A stretch of DNA of 50,268 nucleotides from positions 1 through 50,268 of the forward strand of contig NZ_JABXKF010000054.1 in assembly GCF_017115165.1 (NCBI RefSeq), in the 5' to 3' direction. Within the stretch, counting starts at the first letter, position 1. The number at the start of each line of letters is the position of its first letter. This stretch comes from Nostoc sp. LPT. Its GTDB lineage: Bacteria > Cyanobacteriota > Cyanobacteriia > Cyanobacteriales > Nostocaceae. The position numbers were made by a program, and so were the translations under genes. The notes beneath the pieces are model-generated. The model worked only from the letters and a program-made list of their open reading frames with translations. It was not told the DNA's origin and made no database searches. Shown here one piece after another: positions 8,503 to 16,512 of this stretch.

Positions 8503-8796
8503 GTTAACGAGTATTTGAACTGGATGAATCCACCTTTGAACTCCGTTAACGAGTATTTGAACTGGATGAATCCACTTCTGAACTCCGTTAACGAGTATTT
8601 GAACTGGATGAATCCACCTCTGAACTCCGTTGACGAGTATTTGAACTGGATGAATCCACCTCTGAACTCCGTTGACGAGTATTTGAACTGGATGAATCCA
8701 CCTCTGAACTCTGTTGACGAGTATTTGAACTGGATGAATCCACCTCTGAACTCCGTTGACGAGTATTTGAACTGGATTCATCTACCTCAATTCTGT
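8503..8796. repeat. 42-bp tandem repeat array, seven units
   Basis: Six near-identical 42-bp units start at 8503, 8545, 8587, 8629, 8671 and 8713, and a decayed seventh at 8755. They differ at only a few positions (GTTAACGAG versus GTTGACGAG, CTTTG versus CTCTG). Each of the six holds the dyad TGGAT-GA-ATCCA; the seventh has TGGAT-TC-ATCTA. Because 42 is a multiple of three the array is open in several frames on both strands, but there is no support for translation. It ends 44 bases before the ATPase start, in the place of a promoter or operator. Confidence 0.93.
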
Positions 8797-8839
8797 ATGA
8801 TCTCAATTATTATGAGCATCATTGCTATATTTTTTACCT

Positions 8840-10165
8840 ATGGTTAATAGTACTGACTTACTCGCAAACCTCTACAACGCGTTTAACCCCTTTGAACCTT
8901 TACCCGCAGGTGATCCCAAATATGTAGATTGTCAGGATGTGCGGGGAGATGCCGATATTGAGCAAGAGTTGGGAAATCGAATGCGACTAGCAAATACAAA
9001 TACTTGCCAATTGTATTCTGGTCATCGGGGTGCGGGGAAGTCTACAGAATTACTCAGATTAAAGAAGTATTTAGAAAATCGGAAATTTTATGTAGTCTAT
9101 TTTGCAGTTGATGAAGAGGATATCGATTCTGAAGATGCCCAATATACAGATATTCTCCTCGCCTGTACCCGCCGTTTGCTCAAAGATTTAAAAGAAATTG
9201 CTAGTCCTCGTCCTATACTTGACTGGTTAAAAAGTCGTTGGGAAGATTTAAAAGATTTGGCGCAGACTCCCATAGAGTTTGAGAGTCTGGGAGTAGAAAC
9301 CCAACTTGCTCAGTTTGCTAAGTTGACCGCAAATTTAAGGGCTGTTCCGGAATTACGCCATAAGATTCGCCAAAAAATTGATCCTTACACCGTCACTTTA
9401 ATTCAGGTGTTGAATGAGTTTCTAGCAGATGCAAAAAAAAACTTACCTACGGGTAAAACTCAACTGGCGGTAATTATCGATAACTTAGACCGGATGGTGT
9501 TAGTCAAAGACGGAGAACGCACCAACTATGAGGAAGTCTTTTTAGACCGCAGCGAACAACTCCAAGCTTTAGATTGCCATTTGATTTACACTGTCCCCAT
9601 TTCAATGGTGTATTCTACCAGAGCAACAGACCTCAGAGATATCTACGGCGATCCCCAAATTTTGCCGATGATTATGGTAAACACTCTCAAGGGAGACATT
9701 TATCAGCCAGGACTCAAGAAAGTTAAAGAAGTAATTAACAAGCGAGTCCGGCAAATTGCACCGGAACTATCACTAGAAAAGGAAATTTTCGACAGTCCCC
9801 AAACCTTAGACAGACTTTGTTTGATGAGTGGAGGTCATGTGAGGAATTTGCTATTGTTAACTCAAGATGCCATTGGACGCACTGAAGAATTACCTGTTTC
9901 AGAAAAGGCAGTGCGACGAGCAATTACTCAAGCTAGAGATACTTTTCGCCGTGCTGTGGAAAATCATCAATGGTGTCTGTTAGCAGAAGTGTCTTCTTCT
10001 AAACGTATTATTAATGATGACTTGTATCGGAGCTTGATGTATAACCGCAGTCTTTTAGAATACCGATATTTTGATGATGATGGAGAGATGCAGCGTTGGT
10101 ATGATATTCATCCATTGATTCAAGGAATTACAGAATTTCAAGAAGCCGTAGCGAAACTTTCATGA
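8840..10165 (+). CDS. AAA/STAND-like P-loop ATPase, module copy A
   Basis: 441 residues. Walker A is GHRGAGKST at residues 61-69 and Walker B is LAVIIDNLDR at 209-218. Between them lies a divergent helical region; afterwards come HLIYTVPISMVY, SGGHVRNLLLL (a sensor-like helix) and a winged-helix-like tail ending WYDIHPLIQGITEF. The general plan is that of STAND/AAA switch ATPases. Its paralogue is at 20642, sharing CQL-x-x-GH-x-G-x-GKSTEL-x-RLK, IVDNLDR and SGGH-x-RNLL. ATG at 8840 is preferred over the open TTG at 8822; no Shine-Dalgarno is visible. Its stop overlaps the partner start (ATGA at 10162), so the two are translationally coupled. Biological role unknown. Confidence 0.85.
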   Translation: MVNSTDLLANLYNAFNPFEPLPAGDPKYVDCQDVRGDADIEQELGNRMRLANTNTCQLYSGHRGAGKSTELLRLKKYLENRKFYVVYFAVDEEDIDSEDAQYTDILLACTRRLLKDLKEIASPRPILDWLKSRWEDLKDLAQTPIEFESLGVETQLAQFAKLTANLRAVPELRHKIRQKIDPYTVTLIQVLNEFLADAKKNLPTGKTQLAVIIDNLDRMVLVKDGERTNYEEVFLDRSEQLQALDCHLIYTVPISMVYSTRATDLRDIYGDPQILPMIMVNTLKGDIYQPGLKKVKEVINKRVRQIAPELSLEKEIFDSPQTLDRLCLMSGGHVRNLLLLTQDAIGRTEELPVSEKAVRRAITQARDTFRRAVENHQWCLLAEVSSSKRIINDDLYRSLMYNRSLLEYRYFDDDGEMQRWYDIHPLIQGITEFQEAVAKLS

Positions 10166-11724
10166 ACCCAAATTTAAGTGATTGGGATGATGATTTACCC
10201 CCAGAACTAGAAGAAGCTTATCAAGACTTACTTCGCGCATTGAGGCGAAAATCAGGATTTGGTTTGTTTTTTGTGCAATGTACACCTGGAGAAGCAGACA
10301 ATTTCATTGTCAAACTTCCTCAGGAGATGCCGCAGAAGAAGATTGCAGTTTTACGCTTGGTTGAGGCAATAGATAATTTATATCAGCCAGTGACAGAATT
10401 TATTAAAGACAAGCAAATTGATATTTTATTGATTAAAGGTCTAGAGTATTCTTTATACAAGTATGAAAAAAGGAATTTTGGTGAAATTACCGAAGGAGAA
10501 TTTAGTAATTTAACCAATGTTCCGCATATTTTAAATCATTTAAACCAGCAGCGAGAACGTTTTAGAGATGATTTTCCGGTTAGCTTTGTTTTTCTTTTAC
10601 GTTCATTTTCGATAAACTATTTTATTCATCGCGCCCCAGATTTTTTTGATTGGCGTTCTGGGGTATTTGAATTACCTACAGCGCCAGAGTTGGTAGAACA
10701 AGAATCAAATCGTCTTTTATTGGAAGGAGACTATGAAGAATATTTGCAACTCAGCTCCGAAGAAAAAATAGGAAAGATTTTGGAAATTCAAGAACTAATT
10801 ACTGAAACCTACCAGAAAGTAATTCGTAGGTCTAATTTATTATTTAAAATGGGAAATTTGTTATTTGCTGGTAATGAATATGAAGGAGCTATCACATCCT
10901 ACGAGCAAGCACTTAAAATTCAACCTGAGTATCACTATGCTTGGAATGGTAAAGGTAATGCACTAGTGAATTTGGGGCGCAATGCAGAAGCGATCGCTTC
11001 CTACGACAAAGCACTGAAATTTAAACCTGATTTCCACCTAGCTTGGAACAATCGGGGCATTGCACTATATGATTTAGGACGCTTTGAAGAAGCGATCGCT
11101 TCCTACGACCAAGCACTGAAAATTAAACCTGATTTCCACCTAGCTTGGAACAATCGGGGCAATGCGCTAGATGAATTAGGACGCCCTGAAGAAGCGATCA
11201 CCTCCTACGACCAAGCACTGAAATTTAAACTAGATTATCACCAAGCTTGGTACAATCGCGGCATTGCGCTAGATAATTTAGGACGCCCTGAAAAAGCGAT
11301 CGCCTCCTACGACCAAGCACTGAAAATTAAACCAGATGACCACCAAGCTTGGAACAATCGCGGCTATGCGCTAGATGATTTAGGACGCACTGAAGAAGCG
11401 ATCGCCTCTTACGACCAAGCACTGAAATTTAAACCAGATTTACACCAAGCTTGGTACAATCGCGGCATTGCGCTAGATGATTTAGGACGTACTGAAGAAG
11501 CGATCGCATCCTACGACCAAGCACTGAAATTTAAACCAGATTATTCAAGCCCTTTCTACAACAAAGCTTGCTATTATGCGCTTCAAGGTAATATTGAGCA
11601 GGCGCTGGAAAATCTACAACAAACAATTAATCTGAATCCTGATAAATATCGAGAGATGGCAAAAAGTGACTCAGATTTTGATAGTATTCGGGAGGATGAG
11701 CGCTTTCAAGCTTTAATTCAATAA
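10162..11724 (+). CDS. Partner protein A: P-loop-less ATPase-like domain plus eight TPRs
   Basis: 520 residues. The N-terminal 190 residues resemble an ATPase fold in layout (FGLFFVQCTPGEADNF where a P-loop would be, IDILLIKGLEYS at the Walker B position, FPVSFVFLLRSFSIN, then APDFFDW) but have no GKS/T. The second module's partner shows the same succession. Residues about 226-500 are eight TPRs; the middle six are 34-residue units with nearly identical DNA, of the form W-x-N-R-G-x-ALD-x-LGR-x-EEAIASYDQALK. The A-I-A step is usually encoded by the HIP1 octamer. It overlaps the ATPase gene by four bases. Likely a scaffold or sensor for the ATPase; function unproven. Confidence 0.85.
   Translation: MNPNLSDWDDDLPPELEEAYQDLLRALRRKSGFGLFFVQCTPGEADNFIVKLPQEMPQKKIAVLRLVEAIDNLYQPVTEFIKDKQIDILLIKGLEYSLYKYEKRNFGEITEGEFSNLTNVPHILNHLNQQRERFRDDFPVSFVFLLRSFSINYFIHRAPDFFDWRSGVFELPTAPELVEQESNRLLLEGDYEEYLQLSSEEKIGKILEIQELITETYQKVIRRSNLLFKMGNLLFAGNEYEGAITSYEQALKIQPEYHYAWNGKGNALVNLGRNAEAIASYDKALKFKPDFHLAWNNRGIALYDLGRFEEAIASYDQALKIKPDFHLAWNNRGNALDELGRPEEAITSYDQALKFKLDYHQAWYNRGIALDNLGRPEKAIASYDQALKIKPDDHQAWNNRGYALDDLGRTEEAIASYDQALKFKPDLHQAWYNRGIALDDLGRTEEAIASYDQALKFKPDYSSPFYNKACYYALQGNIEQALENLQQTINLNPDKYREMAKSDSDFDSIREDERFQALIQ
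10939..11550 (+). repeat. 102-bp tandem DNA repeats inside the TPR region, six units
   Basis: Units begin GCTTGG at 10939, 11041, 11143, 11245, 11347 and 11449, exactly 102 bp apart. They are near-identical over most of their length, and most contain the HIP1 octamer GCGATCGC in the codons for Ala-Ile-Ala. DNA identity this high between TPR units suggests recent expansion or ongoing homogenisation. Confidence 0.9.
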
Positions 11725-11861
11725 CCGTTATAAAAACTAAACTAATGTAGCGATTAATCTAGCGATCGCTTTCACACTTCCACTGAAAATGCTAATTTAA
11801 ATTAAAAGCGATCGCCCGTAAATGAATTAGACTAACATTATAAAAATCCTAACTAACAGTT

Positions 11862-12083
11862 ATGCAAAATGAATTGACTACTCTGACTTATGAAATTGAA
11901 CTAAAACCAGGGGAGAAATTGAATCTCCCAGAATCAATACTGGAAAATATAACTACAGGACGCTGGGTAATCACCATCCAACAAAAAGCGGAAGAACCCA
12001 AAAGTACCCGCAACCATAACGCTTTTTTGAACGGTTACGCACCAGAAGACGAAGGACTTTATGACGACTATCCAAGCAGGTGA
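11862..12083 (+). CDS. Antitoxin of a MazF-like toxin-antitoxin pair
   Basis: A 73-residue acidic protein just upstream of, and overlapping by 23 bases, a MazF/PemK-like toxin gene. The N-terminal half (LTYEIELKPGEKLNLPESILENITTGRWVITIQ) looks like a short beta-rich segment, and the acidic, probably disordered tail (EEPKSTRNHNAFLNGYAPEDEGLYDDY) is where type II antitoxins usually wrap the toxin. No known DNA-binding family is recognised with certainty. The ATG at 11862 has no strong ribosome binding site. The assignment rests mostly on gene order. Expected role: neutralise the toxin and repress the operon. Confidence 0.75.
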   Translation: MQNELTTLTYEIELKPGEKLNLPESILENITTGRWVITIQQKAEEPKSTRNHNAFLNGYAPEDEGLYDDYPSR

Positions 12084-12390
12084 GTTTTGGGTAGCAGATA
12101 TTCCATTCACTAGCGGTGGCAGTTCTAAAAAACGCCCCGTGATTGTATTGTGGATAGATGGAAATGATATTGTAGTAGCAGTAATTACATCTGCAAAACC
12201 ACGCACACAAACTGATGTACCTCTAAATGATTGGGCTGCAAGTGGCTTGCGTGTTGCATCAACCGTGCGTCTGTCTCGATTAAATTGCCTAGAACAGTTT
12301 TTGTTGCTGGCTAAAATAGGGCAAATTTCTGAATTAGATGCAAAAAGTTTAAAAGAAGTATGGGATTTGCATATCAAGCCTCAATTTTAA
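12061..12390 (+). CDS. MazF/PemK-like endoribonuclease toxin
   Basis: 109 residues with the classical MazF opening: AGEFWVADIPFTSGGSSKKRPVIVL, a (G/A)-(E/D)-(I/V)-W-x-x-x-x-P then KKRP-V-x-V pattern. Later pieces also fit the MazF fold: VVAVITSAKPRTQTDVPL, GLRVASTVRLSRLNCL and a helix LDAKSLKEVWDLH. Family members cleave mRNA at short sequences and arrest growth when not bound by antitoxin. The start ATG at 12061 lies inside the antitoxin gene in another frame, which favours coupled translation. The cleavage sequence cannot be deduced. A HIP1 octamer follows just after the stop. Confidence 0.85.
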   Translation: MTTIQAGEFWVADIPFTSGGSSKKRPVIVLWIDGNDIVVAVITSAKPRTQTDVPLNDWAASGLRVASTVRLSRLNCLEQFLLLAKIGQISELDAKSLKEVWDLHIKPQF

Positions 12391-12622
12391 GCAACTTAAA
12401 TTAAAAGCGATCGCTACAAATTTATCTTTATTTAAAGACAGTGTGAATAGAAACCATTGCTCAACGGGCTACATAGCACTATCACCAAAATAGCTTCAAA
12501 TAAATACCCACGGTGAACTAATTCCTAACGCATCCCTCAAAGGAGAGAGATAGGAGCCTAAACCCTGTTGTAAAATAGACATATAAGGATTCGGGGGGCC
12601 ATTTAACTGGTCATAAACGCCT

Positions 12623-14368
12623 ATAGAAACTATTTTTGGAAATCTCCAAGGTCTGAAGTCCAGCCAGCTGAAGCAACTACAGCGGCTGTATCACCAGCGC
12701 ATACCAGGCGATCGCATCACCACGCCTGAGTTTTCCCAGCGTCTGGCAGCAATTAGCACAGAAGTCAATCAGCCTGTGTGCGCCTACATCAACCGTCGCG
12801 GACAAGTGATTCGCGTCGGTGTAGGCACACCGCGTCAAACGCAAATACCACTGATGGAATTGCCCCGTTACGGTGCAGAACGACTCAGTGGTATTCGTTG
12901 TATTGCCACCCATCTCAAGCCAGAACCGCCCAACGAAGCGGCGCTCACGGCTATGGCACTACAACGCTTAGATGCCCTAGTTGTCCTAAATATTACCGGA
13001 ACCGGATTTACACGGCGGGGAGGCGGTGCGACTGGGTATGTCAAAGAAGCTTATCTAGCTCATCTGACACCCCAAGAGTCTCGCACCCTGATTACTAGTC
13101 CTGCTGCTCTCAAGGTAGAGGAAAGCCAAATCCAATCTCCAAGTTGGAATATATCGTCACCTCTGGACTTAGACGAGCTGGCAGATCAGGATTTAGTAGA
13201 CTTGGTAGAAAATCTGGAAGCGGAATTCCAGCGCGAATTTATCGCCCAGGAAGTAGATGCTGACCACGATCGCGTGCTGATTGTGGGGCTGATGACCAGT
13301 GAGATGACTCCCCTACAATTCCAGGACACTTTAATGGAATTGGGGCGTTTAGTTGATACTGCTGGGGGAGATGTATTACAGACAATACAACAAAAGCGAT
13401 CGCGCGTTCATCCCCAGACGGTAGTTGGCGAAGGTAAGGTGCAAGAAATTGCCCTAACTGCCCAAACACTAGGAGTCAACCTCGTTGTCTTCGACCGCGA
13501 CCTTTCACCCTCCCAAGTCCGCAACTTAGAAATGCAAATTGGTATCCGGGTAGTTGACCGCACCGAAGTAATTTTGGATATCTTTGCCCAACGCGCTCAA
13601 TCTCGTGCCGGGAAGTTGCAAGTAGAACTAGCACAGTTAGAATACATGCAACCGCGACTGGCTGGTAGAGGTCGCACCATGTCCCGATTAGGTGGTGGTA
13701 TTGGGACTCGTGGCCCTGGTGAAACCAAACTGGAAACTGAACGCCGTGCCATTGGGCAGCGGATTTCCCGGCTGCAAAAAGAAGTGAACCAGTTGCAAGC
13801 CCATCGTTCGCGGTTACGGCAGCGACGACAGCATCAAGAAGTTCCTTCAGTCGCTTTAGTTGGATATACCAACGCTGGGAAGTCCACTTTGCTGAATGCT
13901 CTCACTAATGCAGAAGTTTATACAGCCGACCAGCTATTTGCCACTCTTGATCCTACCACGCGCCGCCTGGTAATTCCTCATGGCGAAGCTGATAAACCTC
14001 AAGAAATTCTCATTACAGATACGGTAGGGTTCATACACGAACTGCCTGCATCGTTAATGGATGCCTTCCGCGCCACTTTGGAGGAAGTCACAGAAGCTGA
14101 TGCCCTACTACATTTGGTAGATTTGTCTCACCCTGCTTGGTTACGTCATATTCGCTCAGTCAGAGAAATTTTGGCACAAATGCCAATAACTCCTGGCCCG
14201 GCGCTAGTGATTTTTAACAAGATTGATCAAGCCAATAGTGAGACACTAGCTCTAGCTAGAGAAGAATTCCCCCTCGCGGTATTTATTTCCGCAAGTCAGC
14301 GCTTGGGATTAGAAACCCTACGTCAGCGCCTTGCCAAGCTGATTGAATACGCCGTCGATTCTCAGTAA
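12623..14368 (+). CDS. hflX: GTPase HflX, apparently with a non-standard ATA start
   Basis: A ribosome-binding GTPase that splits stalled 70S ribosomes. The GTPase domain has G1 GYTNAGKST at about residues 414-422, G3 DTVGF and G4 FNKID, and the N-terminal HflX domain has GGGIGTRGPGE-x-KLE. Conserved coding clearly continues upstream of the first standard start (GTG at 12776): the 51 codons from 12623 read ETIFGNLQGLKSSQLKQLQR and then HQRIPGDRITTPEF, as in other cyanobacterial HflX. The codon where related proteins start with Met is ATA here; an in-frame TAA lies at 12614. Either ATA (or ACG at 12617) is used, or the start has mutated and GTG 12776 gives a shortened protein of 530 residues. 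Confidence 0.9.
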   Translation: METIFGNLQGLKSSQLKQLQRLYHQRIPGDRITTPEFSQRLAAISTEVNQPVCAYINRRGQVIRVGVGTPRQTQIPLMELPRYGAERLSGIRCIATHLKPEPPNEAALTAMALQRLDALVVLNITGTGFTRRGGGATGYVKEAYLAHLTPQESRTLITSPAALKVEESQIQSPSWNISSPLDLDELADQDLVDLVENLEAEFQREFIAQEVDADHDRVLIVGLMTSEMTPLQFQDTLMELGRLVDTAGGDVLQTIQQKRSRVHPQTVVGEGKVQEIALTAQTLGVNLVVFDRDLSPSQVRNLEMQIGIRVVDRTEVILDIFAQRAQSRAGKLQVELAQLEYMQPRLAGRGRTMSRLGGGIGTRGPGETKLETERRAIGQRISRLQKEVNQLQAHRSRLRQRRQHQEVPSVALVGYTNAGKSTLLNALTNAEVYTADQLFATLDPTTRRLVIPHGEADKPQEILITDTVGFIHELPASLMDAFRATLEEVTEADALLHLVDLSHPAWLRHIRSVREILAQMPITPGPALVIFNKIDQANSETLALAREEFPLAVFISASQRLGLETLRQRLAKLIEYAVDSQ

Positions 14369-14400
14369 ATACTGAAATAAATTTTTAATATCTAGTTGAA

Positions 14401-14437
14401 AATGCCATAGTTACTATTAGCTACGGCATTTTTTATT
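14401..14437 (+). terminator. Intrinsic terminator of hflX
   Basis: A 10-bp stem (AATGCCATAG at 14401-14410 with CTACGGCATT at 14421-14430, one mismatch) with a 10-base loop, followed by TTTTTATT. It begins 32 bases after the hflX stop. Confidence 0.75.
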
Positions 14438-14568
14438 GAAAATAATAGATATAATCAACTCCCTGCACCTCAACCGATTTCTGTAGATTAGGTTATGAAG
14501 GGATAAAGCAGCCACAGTCAGTGGCAAAGCTCTAAAATTAAAAAGTATTAAATCAAGTTGAGGACATC

Positions 14569-14841
14569 ATGGCTGCAAAAGTAGAAATTTACACTTGGAG
14601 GACTTGCCCGTTTTGCATTCGTGCCAAAAGTTTGCTGAAAAACAAGGGAGTTGAATTTATTGAATACAGTATTGATGGAGATGAAGCAGCCAGAAATAAA
14701 ATGGCTCAAAGAGCAAATGGACGCCGTTCTTTACCGCAAATTTTCATCAACGACGATCACGTTGGTGGTTGTGATGATATCCACGCTTTAGAAAGTCAAG
14801 GCAAGCTGGATGAGCTACTAACTTCTAGCAATAGCGTATAG
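14569..14841 (+). CDS. grxC: Glutaredoxin 3
   Basis: A 90-residue dithiol glutaredoxin that reduces disulfides and glutathione mixed disulfides with GSH. The active site CPFC is at residues 13-16 in TCPFCIRAK, the cis-proline step is SLPQIFIND, and the GSH-binding GGCDDIHAL follows, all as in GrxC. GAGG stands a few bases before the ATG at 14569. It is followed 232 bases later by gshB, a pairing seen in many cyanobacteria that joins glutathione synthesis to its use. Confidence 0.95.
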   Translation: MAAKVEIYTWRTCPFCIRAKSLLKNKGVEFIEYSIDGDEAARNKMAQRANGRRSLPQIFINDDHVGGCDDIHALESQGKLDELLTSSNSV

Positions 14842-15073
14842 GTTCAGAATGTATTGCGCTAGCGACAAACCACTGCAAATTACACGGCAGTCGCTATAAC
14901 TCTAGAAAAACAACGCGTTGCCTTGTCTACAGGTTTCCTCACAAAACCAATCTGTCCACAAGACTTTACCCTCCAGGTTCTACTCAGCAGTAAATATGTA
15001 CATCAATTGGTGAGAGCATCAAGAGATAATAATTGAATAACCATTTAATTTCTTGGTGATTGAGGTATAAAGG

Positions 15074-16048
15074 GTGAAACTGGCTTTTATCATTGATCCC
15101 ATCCATCTACTTGACCCGTGTCATGATACCAGTGTTGCCCTAATTGAAGCAGCCCAAATCCTGGGACATGAAGTTTGGGTGACTCAGGCAAATCTGCTGA
15201 GTGTGGTGGAGGGCAAAGCTTGGGCTATCCTACAGCGAGTTGAAGTTGTACCAGTACAGTTAGTCAAGGGACGCTGGGTAGCGGCGAATCCTTGGTATAA
15301 GTTGAGCGATTCCTCCTTAACTTCTTTAGAGACAATGGACGCCGTATTTATGCGGACAGATCCACCTGTCAATGATTCCTACCTCTATGCCACCTACATT
15401 CTCGATTACATTGACCAAAATAAAACTCTGTTGATTAACAGTCCCAGTGGCATCCGAGGGGCAAATGAAAAAATGTACGCCCTCCAGTTTACCAAAGCGA
15501 TTCCAGAAACGATTGTCAGTGCTGATAAGCAGTTTATCCGGCAATTTGTGCAAGCAAAGGGGGCAGCAGTTCTCAAACCGCTGGGTAACAAAGCTGGCGA
15601 AGGAATTTTGTTTTTGCAATCAGGCGATCGCAATTTTAACTCCATTGTTGAACTCAGTACCCTTCAAGGTAAAGTCCCAGTAATGGTACAAACTTATTTA
15701 CCGGAGGCAAAAGAAGGAGATAAGCGGATTATTTTGCTTAATGGTGAACCAATTGGTGCGCTCAATCGCCTTTCTAGTGGAACTGATTTTCGCAATAACA
15801 TGGCAACTGGTGGTACAGTCGCTCAAACCGAAATTACCCCAAGAGAGTATGAAATCTGTACTCAAGTCGCCGAACGCTTATGCCAAGACGGCTTAATTTT
15901 TGTGGGTCTTGACGTTATCGGTGGCTACCTAACTGAAGTTAACGTCACTAGTCCTACCGGAATTCGTGAGATTGACCGCCTAGATGGTACTCGCCTTGGT
16001 CATCAGGTTATTCAATGGATTGAACAGACACTAAAAATCCAAAAATAA
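15074..16048 (+). CDS. gshB: Glutathione synthetase
   Basis: ATP-dependent ligation of gamma-glutamylcysteine and glycine to glutathione. The 324-residue ATP-grasp enzyme starts MKLAFIIDPIHLLDP, carries FMRTDPPVN, NSPSGIRGANEKMYAL, AAVLKPLGNKAGEGI and LDVIGGYLTEVNVTSPTG, all standard GshB segments. The start is GTG at 15074 with GAGG (15062-15065) upstream. The final residues lie about 460 bases from the convergent ftsZ gene. Confidence 0.96.
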   Translation: MKLAFIIDPIHLLDPCHDTSVALIEAAQILGHEVWVTQANLLSVVEGKAWAILQRVEVVPVQLVKGRWVAANPWYKLSDSSLTSLETMDAVFMRTDPPVNDSYLYATYILDYIDQNKTLLINSPSGIRGANEKMYALQFTKAIPETIVSADKQFIRQFVQAKGAAVLKPLGNKAGEGILFLQSGDRNFNSIVELSTLQGKVPVMVQTYLPEAKEGDKRIILLNGEPIGALNRLSSGTDFRNNMATGGTVAQTEITPREYEICTQVAERLCQDGLIFVGLDVIGGYLTEVNVTSPTGIREIDRLDGTRLGHQVIQWIEQTLKIQK

Positions 16049-16512
16049 TTTACATTTATTTTTTGGTTGATGTCCTATTCCCCAGCAAACAGACTTTCTT
16101 TGGACACTTACGTGGACAGGTTCCCTATGCTACTTTGTTGAGGAAGTATATTTGCTTATGCGGAAGATGCGTTTAATAGATGGTGAGGGGTAGATGTTCA
16201 ATGTCTAAGACGGGCTGTGACGCTCTTGCGTCCCTAACACTGCGCTATCGGTGATGCATCCTTAGTTGGGCAGGTATTCCTATTGTTTTGTTCTGAAAGC
16301 ATAGCTAGACATGCAAGCCAGTAGACTCCTGCCTAAATTCTTTCTATAAAGTAGCGTTGACAAGTTTTTTTACCGATTGGCAAAATTGGGGATGGCAAAA
16401 GATTGCTTATCCCTGCCCTTGGTAAAACCCTGGTGGAAGTAGCAGATTTTATACAGCGTTCATCTTGACCTGAGACTGCTAAGTTAATCTAAAATCTCAA
16501 ATCCAAAATCTT
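16049..16512. other. 464-bp convergent spacer between gshB and ftsZ
   Basis: No open frame with coding character, no convincing intrinsic terminator, and no recognised RNA was seen here. Composition is mixed, with short T runs after gshB. Confidence 0.5.

Noticed and set aside
8515..8847. A 110-codon plus frame and two minus frames through the 42-bp array, encoding 14-residue repeats
   Set aside because: Open frames on both strands arise because 42 is a multiple of three; there is no ribosome binding site or non-repeat domain, and the array sits in a promoter position.
12391..12622. A GTGTG at 12441 as a possible group II intron start before hflX
   Set aside because: No domain V-like hairpin or reverse transcriptase was seen, and the distance is too short.
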